A DNA stretch of 64,000 bases from CAZNOG01 sp964574635 (lineage in GTDB: Bacteria; Bacteroidota; Bacteroidia; Flavobacteriales_D; Cryomorphaceae). The translations under genes were made by a program, and so were the position numbers. The stretch lies in contig CAZNOG010000007.1 of assembly GCA_964574635.1 (NCBI GenBank), forward strand, positions 62,001 through 126,000. Reading direction: 5' to 3'. Under the pieces are notes generated by a model, which saw only the letters and a program-made list of their open reading frames with translations, ran no database searches and had not been told where the DNA came from. How positions within the stretch are numbered: position 1 is the stretch's first letter; each line of letters opens with the position of its first letter. Positions 9,501 through 17,524 of this stretch are shown here, piece by piece.

Positions 9501-10104
9501 AAAAGAGGTAGTTACCCAACGTGCCGAATTCCTCTATTTTCTCCAGCGTCTCGTCGATGCCCGTTCGGTTTTCTTTGGGTACTCCTTTATATATGGCTCC
9601 TTTTTCATCGCCATCTTTCAAGGTTTCCCGGTATCCTCGCCTTAAACCCATTTGATAGAATACCCTTCCGAGTTGATGGGGACCAAGCTTATTTCCTTCG
9701 AATGCCAAGTGCCTCATTTCGTAGGGGTCGATTTTAAAGAACTCATTCAGTTCGGGGCACAATGGCGCTTGTCTTATCAGCTTGCGGAATTTGTTTGGAT
9801 AGCGAGTTTCGGATCCTTCGGGAAAATACTTTTCATAAAGTGCCTCAATGTCCGGGAACAATCCCTTTTCAAACAGTTTTTCGGCGAGTTTAGCTTTGCG
9901 TATACCACGCCGGAAATATTGACGACGCAACTGCCTCTTTACTCGACGCGTTTCATTCAGTGATTCTTCTTTTGATCCTTTGACTAGGTTAACACCCATG
10001 GAAAAAACCATGGACCCCATGCCTTTTATTTCTTGGTTTGCTTCATCGACCACGGCCCAGCCTATTGAGTTGGTGCCCAAGTCAAAGCCAAATGTCACAC
10101 TCAT
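6502..10104 (-). CDS. cas9: CRISPR-associated endonuclease Cas9, type II-C
   Basis: 1200 aa, in the II-C size range. It is the crRNA:tracrRNA-guided DNA nuclease. RuvC-I is FGFDLGTNSIGWAVVDE with Asp8. An arginine-rich bridge helix lies at residues 51-75 (ETRRVKRQLRRQYFRRGIRK). RuvC-II is KVELARDL with Glu565. The HNH motif is VEHIIPLSRSLNNSLSNKTLC with His651, and the Asn equivalent to SpCas9 N863 is Asn674. RuvC-III is HRHHAIDALVVAL with His839 and Asp842. All catalytic residues are present, so it should be active. The last ~250 residues hold the wedge and PAM-interacting region; the PAM cannot be read from sequence alone. First gene of the operon, transcribed divergently from the tracrRNA. 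Noticeably richer in A+T than flanking genes, suggesting lateral acquisition. Confidence 0.98.
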   Translation of the reverse strand: MSVTFGFDLGTNSIGWAVVDEANQEIKGMGSMVFSMGVNLVKGSKEESLNETRRVKRQLRRQYFRRGIRKAKLAEKLFEKGLFPDIEALYEKYFPEGSETRYPNKFRKLIRQAPLCPELNEFFKIDPYEMRHLAFEGNKLGPHQLGRVFYQMGLRRGYRETLKDGDEKGAIYKGVPKENRTGIDETLEKIEEFGTLGNYLFYQDPHQTRLRNRYTLRSMYSEEFQIIYDNQRKFYPDILDDTFYNELGFTHRSDTTKNGILFYQRPLRSQKHLLGKCRYETSKPVAPKSSLDFEYFRALTYATNIRMDGEALGANDKKLVVEYLLKQDKPQDFEKLRKKLSNPQANFNYDDKEKLPGNPTHASLSKIFGKIWTKMSPSEREDLWHLKYWAEDPEWLEQHLHSKEKYGLDEKAVAKFKNFRLAEGYSNLSRKAIRNITEFLEKGYGNDEAILLAGVKKALNEKWPEENAAEQSFIEDNVIAIAKDGSEGPALDRIKYFLEEEFGVNERSLKKLYHHSFKVRGELSKYLPEPKNVRNPIVQKALFKLRTLYNALVDEYGQPAAVKVELARDLKGSKKERDKIRKMNMDRRTMNIELKKTLDKYRQPHTRENIQKLQLYNEIKERNGRATNPFNPEQTFGIEDLFGTGAVQVEHIIPLSRSLNNSLSNKTLCDADTNRAKGNRTPMEYFQSIGADWEAIKKNIFDILPYQKAKRFILEKNADAEDFISRQLNDTRYISRYAVEYLRNACRHVDIMQGTVSALLRHYWGLDGILTPPKILEVENGEYLVAIDKEGEVVDYRKWNAGTLKKDENALAKKGQVFGGNVIHEKFYPRKQRLDHRHHAIDALVVALGKRAHLQQLSTAHANEVAMSDLRSDSRHFVDKPWDRFWVDAKKAVDQILVVHEQNNRVLTKTKKKLYDFKGNTRKKNGNQLYGEGYSARGPLHEETVYGKYFHDGETPYYHVRKSIDFIQTHSHLAKVVDPGVRDAITDRLREVGIDVTNPKGWDISALDNEAKKTVFFEADENGIPQPKVFMPNKNGSPIPVRKVRIKESIGNATRLKNPYNQFVNPKNNHHVLMYHDSDGNLQEEVVNFWTAVKRAADKRPVYRTPKGGDLWFTMEKNDMFILGLPDHHVANWMSLDNDYLSDHLYRVQNISAGDYLFRLHRASSQDFYSEMKRIQSMGKLISENPIKVKLDVLGNLRPW

Positions 10105-10164
10105 TTTATTGAATTTTTGGTTTTAGAGTGTCACAATATAGAAATTTTTCGTATTATTGTGGCG

Positions 10165-10172
10165 TTACTTTG
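10165..10172 (+). promoter_or_regulatory. probable -7 box for tracrRNA
   Basis: TTACTTTG matches five of the six fixed bases of the Bacteroidetes -7 element TANNTTTG. It ends 11 bases before the start of the anti-repeat, which would place the transcript start at about 10178. No clear upstream TTG element at the expected distance. Confidence 0.5.
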
Positions 10173-10177
10173 AAAAA

Positions 10178-10267
10178 AGAAACGTTTTCAATCTTTTCAC
10201 AATAAGGCTATATGCCGAAGGAGAGACTCCTATCGAACCCTGCCTACTCGGTGGGGTTCATTGTTTT
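10178..10267 (+). ncRNA. tracrRNA for the type II-C Cas9
   Basis: The anti-repeat at 10184-10203 pairs with bases 1-20 of the CRISPR repeat: GTTTTCAATC (10184-10193) is perfectly complementary to repeat bases 11-20, two U-U mismatches form a small internal loop, and the remaining eight bases pair with two G-U wobbles. Next come AAGGCTA, reminiscent of the nexus start in other tracrRNAs, a 3-bp GGC/GCC hairpin (10206-10216), a 5-bp AGGAG/CTCCT hairpin (10219-10231) and a final GAACCC/GGGTTC stem (10235-10259) running into a T-rich stretch. Length is about 90 nt. The gene lies directly upstream of cas9 on the opposite strand. The exact 5' end is inferred from the promoter box; the 3' end from the terminator. 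Confidence 0.9.
10235..10266 (+). terminator. intrinsic terminator of tracrRNA
   Basis: Stem GAACCC (10235-10240) with GGGTTC (10254-10259), loop of 13 bases, followed by ATTGTTTT. It also forms the last structural hairpin of the tracrRNA. Confidence 0.75.
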
Positions 10268-10561
10268 AAGGCATTAAGTCGCCGACTTGGAATCCGTAAT
10301 TCGGAAGGAGTCGTGCCAATCGCGCAATTGTAGTGCCGCAATTTTACTCGGCACTAATACCGTTCTAACCGGTCGCGCATATACGCATCCAAGTTCGATG
10401 TCAACTATCAATACATTGAGGGAGCACCTCACTAAAAGACCTCCAGAACCCTCCCAAAAAAACCTCACCGGGATTCGAACGGCACCCTATCCCACCAGTC
10501 CGAAAAGAATCAAAACGCGTTCACTCATCCCAATAAACACCCGAGATGGATATTCGTCCAA
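10268..10561. other. intergenic, no gene recognised
   Basis: About 290 bases between the tracrRNA and the convergent acidic hypothetical gene. Both strands have short reading frames without recognisable content. On the minus strand, GTTCGAATCCCGGTGAGG (complement of 10463-10480) looks like a tRNA T-loop and acceptor end. The flanking bases form neither a T stem nor a cloverleaf, so no tRNA is called. It may be a trace of an old integration at a tRNA end. Confidence 0.4.
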
Positions 10562-10969
10562 TTACAGGTCGTCGTAATTGTACATTTCGATGTGCCAAGT
10601 GCCGTTGGAGCCTCGAAAAACAGGAACGTGTTCCTTCCACTTTTCCACCAGTTTGGTGTATTGTTCACGTTCATTGAATTCACCTTCCCTGAAATCGGCT
10701 TCGTAATTAAAGGCGCGCCACAATTCCAGAATTCCAATTTTTAATCGCTCTACGTGTGCGTCCGTGAGACGGTCTTCGGGAGGAAAATAATATTGAGGTA
10801 CACCGAGAATGTCCTCCATGGTCCGTTGGTCTTCTTCCATCGATCTTTCCAATTCGATGATATCGCGCATGAACTCCATTTCTTCGGGTAACTCCAATTC
10901 CCGAGGTGGTTCACGGTTGTCCCGTGCCGCGCGCATAATGTCGAGGAGTTGTTCTACATAGCGGTTCAT
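10562..10969 (-). CDS. conserved acidic hypothetical protein
   Basis: About 135 aa from the start MNRYVEQLLDIMRAARDN; a further 21 residues upstream (from 11032) are possible but look non-coding. The protein is acidic, has no membrane segment, and is built of an N-terminal helix, a stretch of Glu/Asp-rich helices (LPEEMEFMRDIIELERSMEEDQRTMEDILGV), then FPPEDRLTDAHVERLKIGILELWRAFNYEADF and a C-terminal NGTWHIEMYNYDD. This order (MxxYVxQLLxD..., FPPxxxLTxxQ, LWxAF, xMExxxYD) resembles an unnamed family I associate with Bacteroidota genomes. Function unknown. It is next to the tracrRNA, but nothing in the sequence links it to CRISPR function. Start chosen from the likeness to that family. Confidence 0.7.
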   Translation of the reverse strand: MNRYVEQLLDIMRAARDNREPPRELELPEEMEFMRDIIELERSMEEDQRTMEDILGVPQYYFPPEDRLTDAHVERLKIGILELWRAFNYEADFREGEFNEREQYTKLVEKWKEHVPVFRGSNGTWHIEMYNYDDL

Positions 10970-11270
10970 GGTGTTGGTGGTTTTATTAAATCCTGTTCCG
11001 GAAAGAATGTCTTTTGGCCTTTTCACTTTCAATAGTACGATTTTGTCATCGCATTTCCAATTGGTTACCGGAAAAGATGCCCCGAAAAAACCTTTTCAAC
11101 CAAACCAAATTCGAAACCCCGAGTAGTAGTCGACATGAATTCGGAAGCGTGTATAGGGAAGACGGCCGATTGTACTTCAAACTGAACTTGCAACTCCGAT
11201 TCCTGTGAGGCGCCGCATAATCCCACCAACCCCACTCTACTTCCACCCCCCCCCCAAACCAACGGTTTCC

Positions 11271-12758
11271 TTATTTCCCATCCCGCGTGGGGCCCGCCAC
11301 CTGCATTTTTTCCGGGCCCTTTCGTCTATTGGCCACGAGCAAATACACCACCAGCGACAGGGAAATGCCGAAAATATTGGGATCGAGTTTGAGGGGCAAG
11401 TGGACCAGACCTTCGGTTTTGAGGTACTCTAGACAGAGCGTCGTGAGTCCCCCGCCGATCATGGCTGCGATGGCCGCGTTGGGGTCCTTCTTTTTGAAAA
11501 ACAGCGCCGCGATCAACGGGATGAACAAACCCGACACCATGAAGGAATACGAAAGGAGCATCAGGTCGAGGACGTTCGTCATGACCGTGGCCAACAGCAG
11601 CGCCAAGGCGCCGACGACGAAGGTGGCGATCTGGGAAAATTTCAACAGGTATTCTTCCCGTATCGGGAGGATGTTCGACAGGATGTCCGTTACCACGTTG
11701 CCGCTGGACGCCATCAGACAACTGTCGGCGGTGCTCATGATGGCCGAGAAGTAGGCCGACATCATCAAGCCCATCAGGCCTACGGGCAAGACGGTGCGCA
11801 AGAGGATGGGCAAGCCCATCTCGCTGTCCAAATCTCCGACGGCCGAAAATCCCAGCGGTTCGAACATCCCTTGCATTAGGGCCACCCGGGCGAACAAACC
11901 CAAAAGGACACCCATGAAAGCCATGATCGGCCACTCGAACAGGCCCGCAATAATCCACGCCTTTTTGGCGGTTTTTTCGTCCTTGCTGGCGTATATGCGT
12001 TGGTAGAGCGTCATGCCGATAAACCAGATCGGGATGATGGTCACGCCCCAGTTTACGAATTGCTGCCACTCCAAATTCCATAGATCGAGAAAGGAGGGTT
12101 CCACGGTGGAGACGATCCCTTCCCAGCCCCCTATGGCCACGTAGCCCAAAGGGATGCCTATGAATATCAGTCCGCCCATCAGCAGAATCCACTGGACTAC
12201 GTCTGTGTAAATCACGGCTTTGAGTCCGCCGAATACGGTGTAGGTCACTGCCGTGATGCCCATGATCAAGACCGCTTGCTGCAAATCCAAAGCGGGGAAA
12301 GTGGCCGTGGCCAACTTCGCGCCGGCGAGGATTTGCGCGCCGGAAAATCCCATGTAACCGACGGCCGAGATGACGCCCGCGATCAGGGCCACCCGCTTGT
12401 CGAACAAGTGGAGGAAAATTTCCGGAAAGGTGAAAAGTCGGTGGTTGCGGAGGAGCTTGAAGACACGGGGAATCAGGAACACCGCGCTCAGCCACGCTCC
12501 GAGCAAACCGGTGAAGAGCATCCAACTGCCCGCCACACCGATGGCGAATCCCAGACCTCCCAGGCCGATTGAAAATCCCCCGCCGACGTCGGTGGCCACA
12601 ACGCTCAATCCGATGTGGCCGCTGCTCATGTTCCGCCCTCCGACGTAGTAATCATCTACGTCTTTGTTCCTCCGCATGAAGTAGAAGCCAACGGCCAACA
12701 TGCCGAGGAGGTAAGCGACGAATATGGCGAGATCTATAGGATGGATCAAAACGCTCAC
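11271..12758 (-). CDS. sodium:solute symporter (SSS/SLC5 family)
   Basis: 495 aa with about 13 hydrophobic segments across the full length, the usual SSS topology. Family landmarks are the early DYYVGGRNMSSGHIGLSVVATDVGGGFSIG segment, TYTVFGGLKAVIYTDVVQWILLMGG in the TM5-6 region, and SAYFSAIMSTADSCLMASSGNVVTDI, the conserved region with Ser/Thr residues near the second sodium site. It imports a small solute using the sodium gradient; the substrate cannot be told from sequence. Stands alone, in the same direction as the iron transporter genes upstream but 281 bases from them. C-terminus is short and charged (ANRRKGPEKMQ). Confidence 0.93.
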   Translation of the reverse strand: MSVLIHPIDLAIFVAYLLGMLAVGFYFMRRNKDVDDYYVGGRNMSSGHIGLSVVATDVGGGFSIGLGGLGFAIGVAGSWMLFTGLLGAWLSAVFLIPRVFKLLRNHRLFTFPEIFLHLFDKRVALIAGVISAVGYMGFSGAQILAGAKLATATFPALDLQQAVLIMGITAVTYTVFGGLKAVIYTDVVQWILLMGGLIFIGIPLGYVAIGGWEGIVSTVEPSFLDLWNLEWQQFVNWGVTIIPIWFIGMTLYQRIYASKDEKTAKKAWIIAGLFEWPIMAFMGVLLGLFARVALMQGMFEPLGFSAVGDLDSEMGLPILLRTVLPVGLMGLMMSAYFSAIMSTADSCLMASSGNVVTDILSNILPIREEYLLKFSQIATFVVGALALLLATVMTNVLDLMLLSYSFMVSGLFIPLIAALFFKKKDPNAAIAAMIGGGLTTLCLEYLKTEGLVHLPLKLDPNIFGISLSLVVYLLVANRRKGPEKMQVAGPTRDGK

Positions 12759-13039
12759 AAATGTGGGAATAATGATATGGAAATCAAAATGTCAGCGTCG
12801 AGGAACCCGCCAAACAACCCATCCTTCGGGTGATCTTGAGGGGGGTAGGCCGATCCCATCCGAACACGCATTTCCCAGGCCATTTTTAGGCTGTTTGGTA
12901 TTTTTCCAAGAGTCCTTTCATGCGATCGGCGATCGAGCTCGGCGAATCCAAAGAGGGGAGAAGGGATGAGGCCCGGGCTTCTTGTGAAGGACGGAGATAG
13001 ATCCAATACACAGCGGACGGACGTGTTCGCGATGGGTTA

Positions 13040-14026
13040 TTATTGCTTGAATTCCAGCAAATCGGCCGAGTTGAAGCCGATCTTGAGCTCGTCGGCTACG
13101 TCCGCGTCCCGCGTCATGACGGTGAGCAATTCGCCGTTTTCCAAACGCAGGGTCAGCTGCACGGAGTCGCCCAAAACGGTTCTCCGCATCACGCGTGCGG
13201 CGGTGATGTATTCGCAGTCGGCGTTGATTTGCAACTTCTCGTTTCGGATGGCGTGGCAGCAGTCGGGACGCAGGGGACACCGGAAGGCTTCCTGAAGGGA
13301 GCGGGTGATGCGCACCGTGTCGCCGAACAAAGAGGCCACGTACAGGGATTCGGGTTTGCCGTACAGGTTGGAGGCGATGTCTTTTTGGACCAGTTGACCT
13401 TCTTGGAGAATCAAAATCTCGTCGGCCACCGTCATGGCGTCGCGGGTGTCGTGGGTGACGAACAACGCGGTCACTTCCGTTTTTCGGATGATGTCGAAGA
13501 TTTCGTCCCGCAATTCGGCCCGCAGAATGCTGTCGAGGTTGCTGAAAGGTTCGTCGAGGATCAACAATGAAGGATGTGGCGCCAGAGCCCGGGCGAGGGC
13601 CACGCGCTGCTGCTGCCCTCCCGACAATTGGTGTGGATAGCGCTTTTCCATGCCCTGCAATCCCACCAGTTCCAGCATCTCGGCGACGCGTTCGTTTTTG
13701 TCTTTGAGCTTGGATATGCCGAACCGGATGTTGTCGCGGATGGTGAGGTGGGGGAAGAGGGCGTATTCTTGGAAGACGAGGCCCAAGCGCCGTTTTTCGG
13801 GGGCGACGAATTTGTCCATGGACGACATGAGCTTGCCGCCCAAGGCGATGGTGCCGCGGTCGGGTCGCTCGAGTCCGGCGATCAGGCGCACCAAAGTGGT
13901 TTTGCCGCTCCCGCTCTCGCCCACGATGGCGCACACGGTCCCCGCTTCCAGTTCGAACGACACGTCCTTCAAGGCGTAGGTTCGTCCCTGGTCAAAACTC
14001 TTCGATAAGTTCCCGATGTTCAACAT
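13040..14026 (-). CDS. fbpC: ABC transporter ATP-binding protein, Fe(III) type
   Basis: 328 aa. It drives the import of ferric iron across the inner membrane. Walker A is GESGSGKTT, signature LSGGQQQRVALARAL, Walker B LLILDEPFSNLD, and the switch His is in FVTHDTRDAMTVADEI. Residues ~240-328 form the regulatory OB/TOBE-like extension seen in the FbpC/CysA/PotA group. It contains GDSVQLTLRLENGELLTVMTR and three cysteines nearby (CPLRPDCC). Last gene of the fbpA-fbpB-fbpC operon, 55 bases after the permease. Substrate is inferred from the operon; the family also carries polyamines and sulfate. Confidence 0.88.
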   Translation of the reverse strand: MLNIGNLSKSFDQGRTYALKDVSFELEAGTVCAIVGESGSGKTTLVRLIAGLERPDRGTIALGGKLMSSMDKFVAPEKRRLGLVFQEYALFPHLTIRDNIRFGISKLKDKNERVAEMLELVGLQGMEKRYPHQLSGGQQQRVALARALAPHPSLLILDEPFSNLDSILRAELRDEIFDIIRKTEVTALFVTHDTRDAMTVADEILILQEGQLVQKDIASNLYGKPESLYVASLFGDTVRITRSLQEAFRCPLRPDCCHAIRNEKLQINADCEYITAARVMRRTVLGDSVQLTLRLENGELLTVMTRDADVADELKIGFNSADLLEFKQ

Positions 14027-14081
14027 ATAACCGAAATCTTTGGCCGCGCCGGGGTGATGGTTGGTCGGCCCCGTGGGGTGT

Positions 14082-15755
14082 TTACGCCTCCACGCGCGAC
14101 ATTCTGTTCAACAATACGATCGGCAGCATCGCCGTAAAAATAATGAAAAGCGACGGGATGGCCGATTCCATGACCATTTCGTCGCTGGCGTACTCATAAG
14201 CCTTCACGGCCAAAGTGTTTACGTGATGGGGCTTGAGGATGAGCGTCAGCGGCAATTCTTTCAGTACGTCGACGAACACGAGGATCACCGCGCTGATCAA
14301 CCCGGTTTTTATCAATGGGAATTCTATGCGCAACAACGTCCTGAGACGACCCACCCCCAAAACCTTTGAAGAATCCGGAATGGCGTCCGAAACCTTTTCC
14401 GTGGTCGCTTCCACGGGGTTGTAGGCCACCGCCAGAAAGCGAACGCAATAGGCGTACAACAGCGCCGCCACCGACCCGTTGATCAGCAGCCCCACGTCCA
14501 TGTCCCAAAGGCGCTTGGCCACGCCGATCATCCACTTGTCCAGTGCGAGCGTGGGAAGCATGATTCCGATGGCGATCACCGCCCCGGGGATGGCATAGCC
14601 GAGTACGCCGATCCGCGCGGCGCCGCGCACCGACGCCAGCACGTTCCACTTGGAAAAATAGATGAGCATCACCGCCAGGGCGACCGTGAGGAGCGCGGCG
14701 CCGAAAGCGATGGCGAAACTCTGCACAGACAGAGAGATCAAAGAGGCGTCGAATACGCGGTCGGCCGTGAGGAACGCCCAATACACCAGTTGCGCCAGAG
14801 GGAGGATGAATCCGAGCAGCACGGGGGTGAAAACGGCGGCGGACAACGCGGTGCGCGCATACTTCCCGGGTTTTTTCCTCACGAGGGGAGGGGCGTTTCC
14901 GCGGGCGGTGGAAAAGCGAATCTCCCGCCGAAGCCATTTTTCCAGGGAGATCAAAAGGAAAATAAGGGCCAGAAGCACCGCCGACAGGTACACCGCCGTG
15001 TGGGGCTCTTCCAGGGAAAACCACGAACGGAAGATGCCCGTGGTGAAGGTGCTCACCCCGTAATAGGCCGCCGTGCCGTAGTCGTTCAGTACCTCCATCA
15101 TCACCAGCACCATGCCCGCCACGATGGCCGGGCGACCCAAGGGGAGGATGAGCCGGAAAAACGACCGGCCCTCGCCGGCGCCCAGAACCTTGGAGGCTTC
15201 GAGCAGGTTGTTGGCTTGGTACACGAAAAAAGCGCGGGCGCTGACGTACACGTAGGGGAAGAGGGAGATGGCCAGCACGAAGGCGAGGCCGAAACGGTTC
15301 ATCACGTCGATGCGGAAGGGCGCAAGGCCGAAAAACCGGAGGATCAATTCCAGGCTTCCGCCGTAGTCGAAAATCCCTGCATAGGCGTAGCCCACGATGT
15401 ACGACGGGATGGCCAGGGGGAGGATGAGCAGCCACTCGAAGTGCCTCCGGCCGGGAAACTCGTACCGCGACACCAGCCAGGCCGTGGACACCCCTAACAC
15501 GAAGACGAGCACGCCGCAGGCCGCGATGAGGAAGAGGGAATTTCCGATGTAGTCGGCCAGGAGGTGCTCCACGATGTGGGGCCACGTCTCGCCCGGTCCG
15601 GCGAAGAGCTCCACGCCGATAAACAGCACCGGTAGCGCCAAAAACAAAACGATGGCCAGCGTCAGTACCGACCATCGGTTGCCGTCTCGCCTCAGACGTT
15701 TGAACCTGTAACCCGGGGAAAAATCGTCCGGATTACTTCCAGCCCACTTCATCAA
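14082..15755 (-). CDS. fbpB: ABC transporter permease, Fe(III) type, fused dimer
   Basis: 557 aa, about 12 membrane segments in two repeated halves, as in FbpB/SfuB iron permeases. Each half contains the cytoplasmic EAA loop: EASKVLGAGEGRSFFRLILPLGRPAI in the first, and VSDAIPDSSKVLGVGRLRTLLRIEFPLIKTGL in the second. The start overlaps the 3' end of fbpA by 23 bases, so translation is coupled. The fused form means one polypeptide makes the whole channel. Start could also be the second Met, three bases later. Confidence 0.9.
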   Translation of the reverse strand: MMKWAGSNPDDFSPGYRFKRLRRDGNRWSVLTLAIVLFLALPVLFIGVELFAGPGETWPHIVEHLLADYIGNSLFLIAACGVLVFVLGVSTAWLVSRYEFPGRRHFEWLLILPLAIPSYIVGYAYAGIFDYGGSLELILRFFGLAPFRIDVMNRFGLAFVLAISLFPYVYVSARAFFVYQANNLLEASKVLGAGEGRSFFRLILPLGRPAIVAGMVLVMMEVLNDYGTAAYYGVSTFTTGIFRSWFSLEEPHTAVYLSAVLLALIFLLISLEKWLRREIRFSTARGNAPPLVRKKPGKYARTALSAAVFTPVLLGFILPLAQLVYWAFLTADRVFDASLISLSVQSFAIAFGAALLTVALAVMLIYFSKWNVLASVRGAARIGVLGYAIPGAVIAIGIMLPTLALDKWMIGVAKRLWDMDVGLLINGSVAALLYAYCVRFLAVAYNPVEATTEKVSDAIPDSSKVLGVGRLRTLLRIEFPLIKTGLISAVILVFVDVLKELPLTLILKPHHVNTLAVKAYEYASDEMVMESAIPSLFIIFTAMLPIVLLNRMSRVEA

Positions 15756-16800
15756 AGATCAAAACCGCCTGTTTGTTGTTCGTGCCGAGTTCGTTCAGCG
15801 GGAGGTCGTCTTCCGCGAATTCGCCCCACGCGCTGATGGTTTCCGCGGGGGTAACACTTTCAAGCACAGGATATTCGTAATTGTAGTTGGTGAATATTCG
15901 CTGGGCGTCTTCCGAGATCATGAATTCCAGCAAACGGATGGCGTTTTCCTTGTTGGGTGCGTACTTGGCCACGCCCGCGCCGCTCACGTTCACGTGCGTT
16001 CCACGTCCTTCTTGGTTGGGGAAAAACAAGCCCACTTTTTGCGCGGTCGCCACTTCTTCGGGATCCGCGGAGTTCAGCATGCGGCCGATGTAGTACGAGT
16101 TGACCACCGTCACGTCGCCTTCGCCGGCCACCACGGCCTTCACTTGGTCCCGATCGGATCCCTTGGGTTCCCGGGCCATGTTGTTCACCACGCCCGCGGC
16201 CCATTCCCGCGCGGCTTCCACGCCGTTGTGCGCCACCAGCGAGGCCAGAAGGGATTGGTTGTAGATGTTGGACGAAGAGCGGATCAACAGCCGGCCCTTC
16301 CACTTGTCGGAGGCGAGGTCTTCGTAGGTCGACAGCTCTTCGGGTTTCACTCGGTCTTTGGCGTAGGCGATGATGCGGGCGCGTTTGGTAAAGCCGTACC
16401 ACTGGTTGTCGGCGTCGCGAAGGTGTTCCGGTATATTGCTTTCCAGCACTTCCGATTCGATGGGTTGGAGCAATTCCGCGTCTTTGGCCCGGCTCAGTCT
16501 ACCGGCATCCACCGTGATGAGCACGTCGGCCGGCGATTGCGCACCTTCCATCCGCATTTTTTGGATGAGTTCATCGGCGCTGGCGTTGGTCACCTGTACT
16601 TTTATGCCCGTTTGCTCTTCGAAGAGCGCGAAAATGTCTTGATCCGATTCGTAGTGTCGGTGAGTGTACACGTTCACCACACCGGGATCTCCATTCCCGT
16701 CGGCGGTCGTTTTCGGGGTTTCTTCGGAAGTTCCTTCGGTGCCGCCTGTACAGCCCGCCAGTAGGAGGGCGCCGGCAAAGATTGCTATCTTGTTGGTCAA
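15733..16800 (-). CDS. fbpA: Fe(III) ABC transporter substrate-binding lipoprotein
   Basis: 355 aa. The signal peptide MTNKIAIFAGALLLAGC has a clean lipobox (LAGC), so the mature protein is anchored by Cys17 in the inner-membrane outer leaflet. The body is the ferric-binding family of extracellular solute-binding proteins: GVVNVYTHRHYESDQDIFALFEEQTGIKVQV at the N-terminus and VTVVNSYYIGRML with the paired tyrosines that bind iron in FbpA. C-terminal half has VAKYAPNKENAIRLLEFMISEDAQ, typical of this fold. First gene of the importer operon. A TAACTTTG promoter box lies 26-33 bases upstream. Confidence 0.92.
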   Translation of the reverse strand: MTNKIAIFAGALLLAGCTGGTEGTSEETPKTTADGNGDPGVVNVYTHRHYESDQDIFALFEEQTGIKVQVTNASADELIQKMRMEGAQSPADVLITVDAGRLSRAKDAELLQPIESEVLESNIPEHLRDADNQWYGFTKRARIIAYAKDRVKPEELSTYEDLASDKWKGRLLIRSSSNIYNQSLLASLVAHNGVEAAREWAAGVVNNMAREPKGSDRDQVKAVVAGEGDVTVVNSYYIGRMLNSADPEEVATAQKVGLFFPNQEGRGTHVNVSGAGVAKYAPNKENAIRLLEFMISEDAQRIFTNYNYEYPVLESVTPAETISAWGEFAEDDLPLNELGTNNKQAVLIFDEVGWK

Positions 16801-16825
16801 AGCTTCTAAGTTTTTCGTGAAGGCG

Positions 16826-16833
16826 CAAAGTTA
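16826..16833 (-). promoter_or_regulatory. -7 promoter box of the fbp operon
   Basis: Read on the minus strand, TAACTTTG matches all fixed bases of TANNTTTG, about 25 bases before the fbpA ATG. A TTTG (minus strand, 16851-16854) lies 17 bases upstream, slightly close for the -33 element. Confidence 0.65.
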
Positions 16834-16938
16834 GCAATTTAGACCCGTTCCAAATAAGCGATTTCATACCACTTTCAAGTCATTTTTATGTGGCGGTAAT
16901 CGTTCATTCCGACCCCGGACATCCATTTCGCCCAATGC

Positions 16939-17373
16939 GTCATTCCGAACTTGTTTCGGAATCTCTTTGTAGAGGGATCGGGGATCGGGGATCGAGCTTT
17001 GCTGTTTTTCCGTGCGTCATTCCGAACTTGTTTCGGAATCTCTTTTGGGTGAAGAGGCGGGATCGGGGACCGGGGATCCGAATCAAAAAATCTGTTTTTC
17101 GGATGCATGGCTTTGAAACGACTCCAACCGGATTTCGAATCACATGATCACCTCACACCAATCTACACCCAAAAGCCCGGTCATTCCGAACTTGTTTCGG
17201 AATCTCTTTTGGGTGAAGAGGCGGGATCGGGGAGCGGGGATCCGAATCAAAAAAACTGTTTTTCGGATGCAAGGATTTGAAACGACTCCAACCGGATTTC
17301 GAATCACATGATCACCTCACACCAATCTACACCCAAAAGCCCGGTCATTCCGAACTTGTTTCGGAATCTCTTT
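16939..17373. repeat. 164-bp tandem repeat with palindromic 30-base core
   Basis: The palindromic block GTCATTCCGAACTTGTTTCG (running on to GAATCTCTTT) occurs four times, near 16939, 17016, 17180 and 17344. The last three are exactly 164 bases apart because the whole unit, including TTTGAAACGACTCCAACCGG and CACACCAATCTACACCC, is duplicated in tandem (17016-17179 and 17180-17343) with only a handful of substitutions. The inner GATCGGGGATCGGGGATC stretch near the first copy is itself a short tandem. The core can fold as ATTCCGAA-CTTGT-TTCGGAAT. This fits REP/MITE-like interspersed repeats. The rest of the gap 16834-17524 holds no gene. Confidence 0.9.
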
Positions 17374-17524
17374 ATCGTAAGAAAGCCAATCTCCGCAGCG
17401 CCAAACCTATGTGAACCTCTCCCTGTTCCGATTTAAGTCACCTCGAAGTCACGTGTTCGGAAAACTGCACATTTCGATCACCACCCGATTTCCCGTAACT
17501 TAGATCGACCAAACTCCTCCAACC

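Noticed and set aside
10463..10480. tRNA-like T-loop and acceptor end on the minus strand
   Set aside because: No T stem, anticodon arm or D arm can be formed from the flanks; at best an old integration trace.
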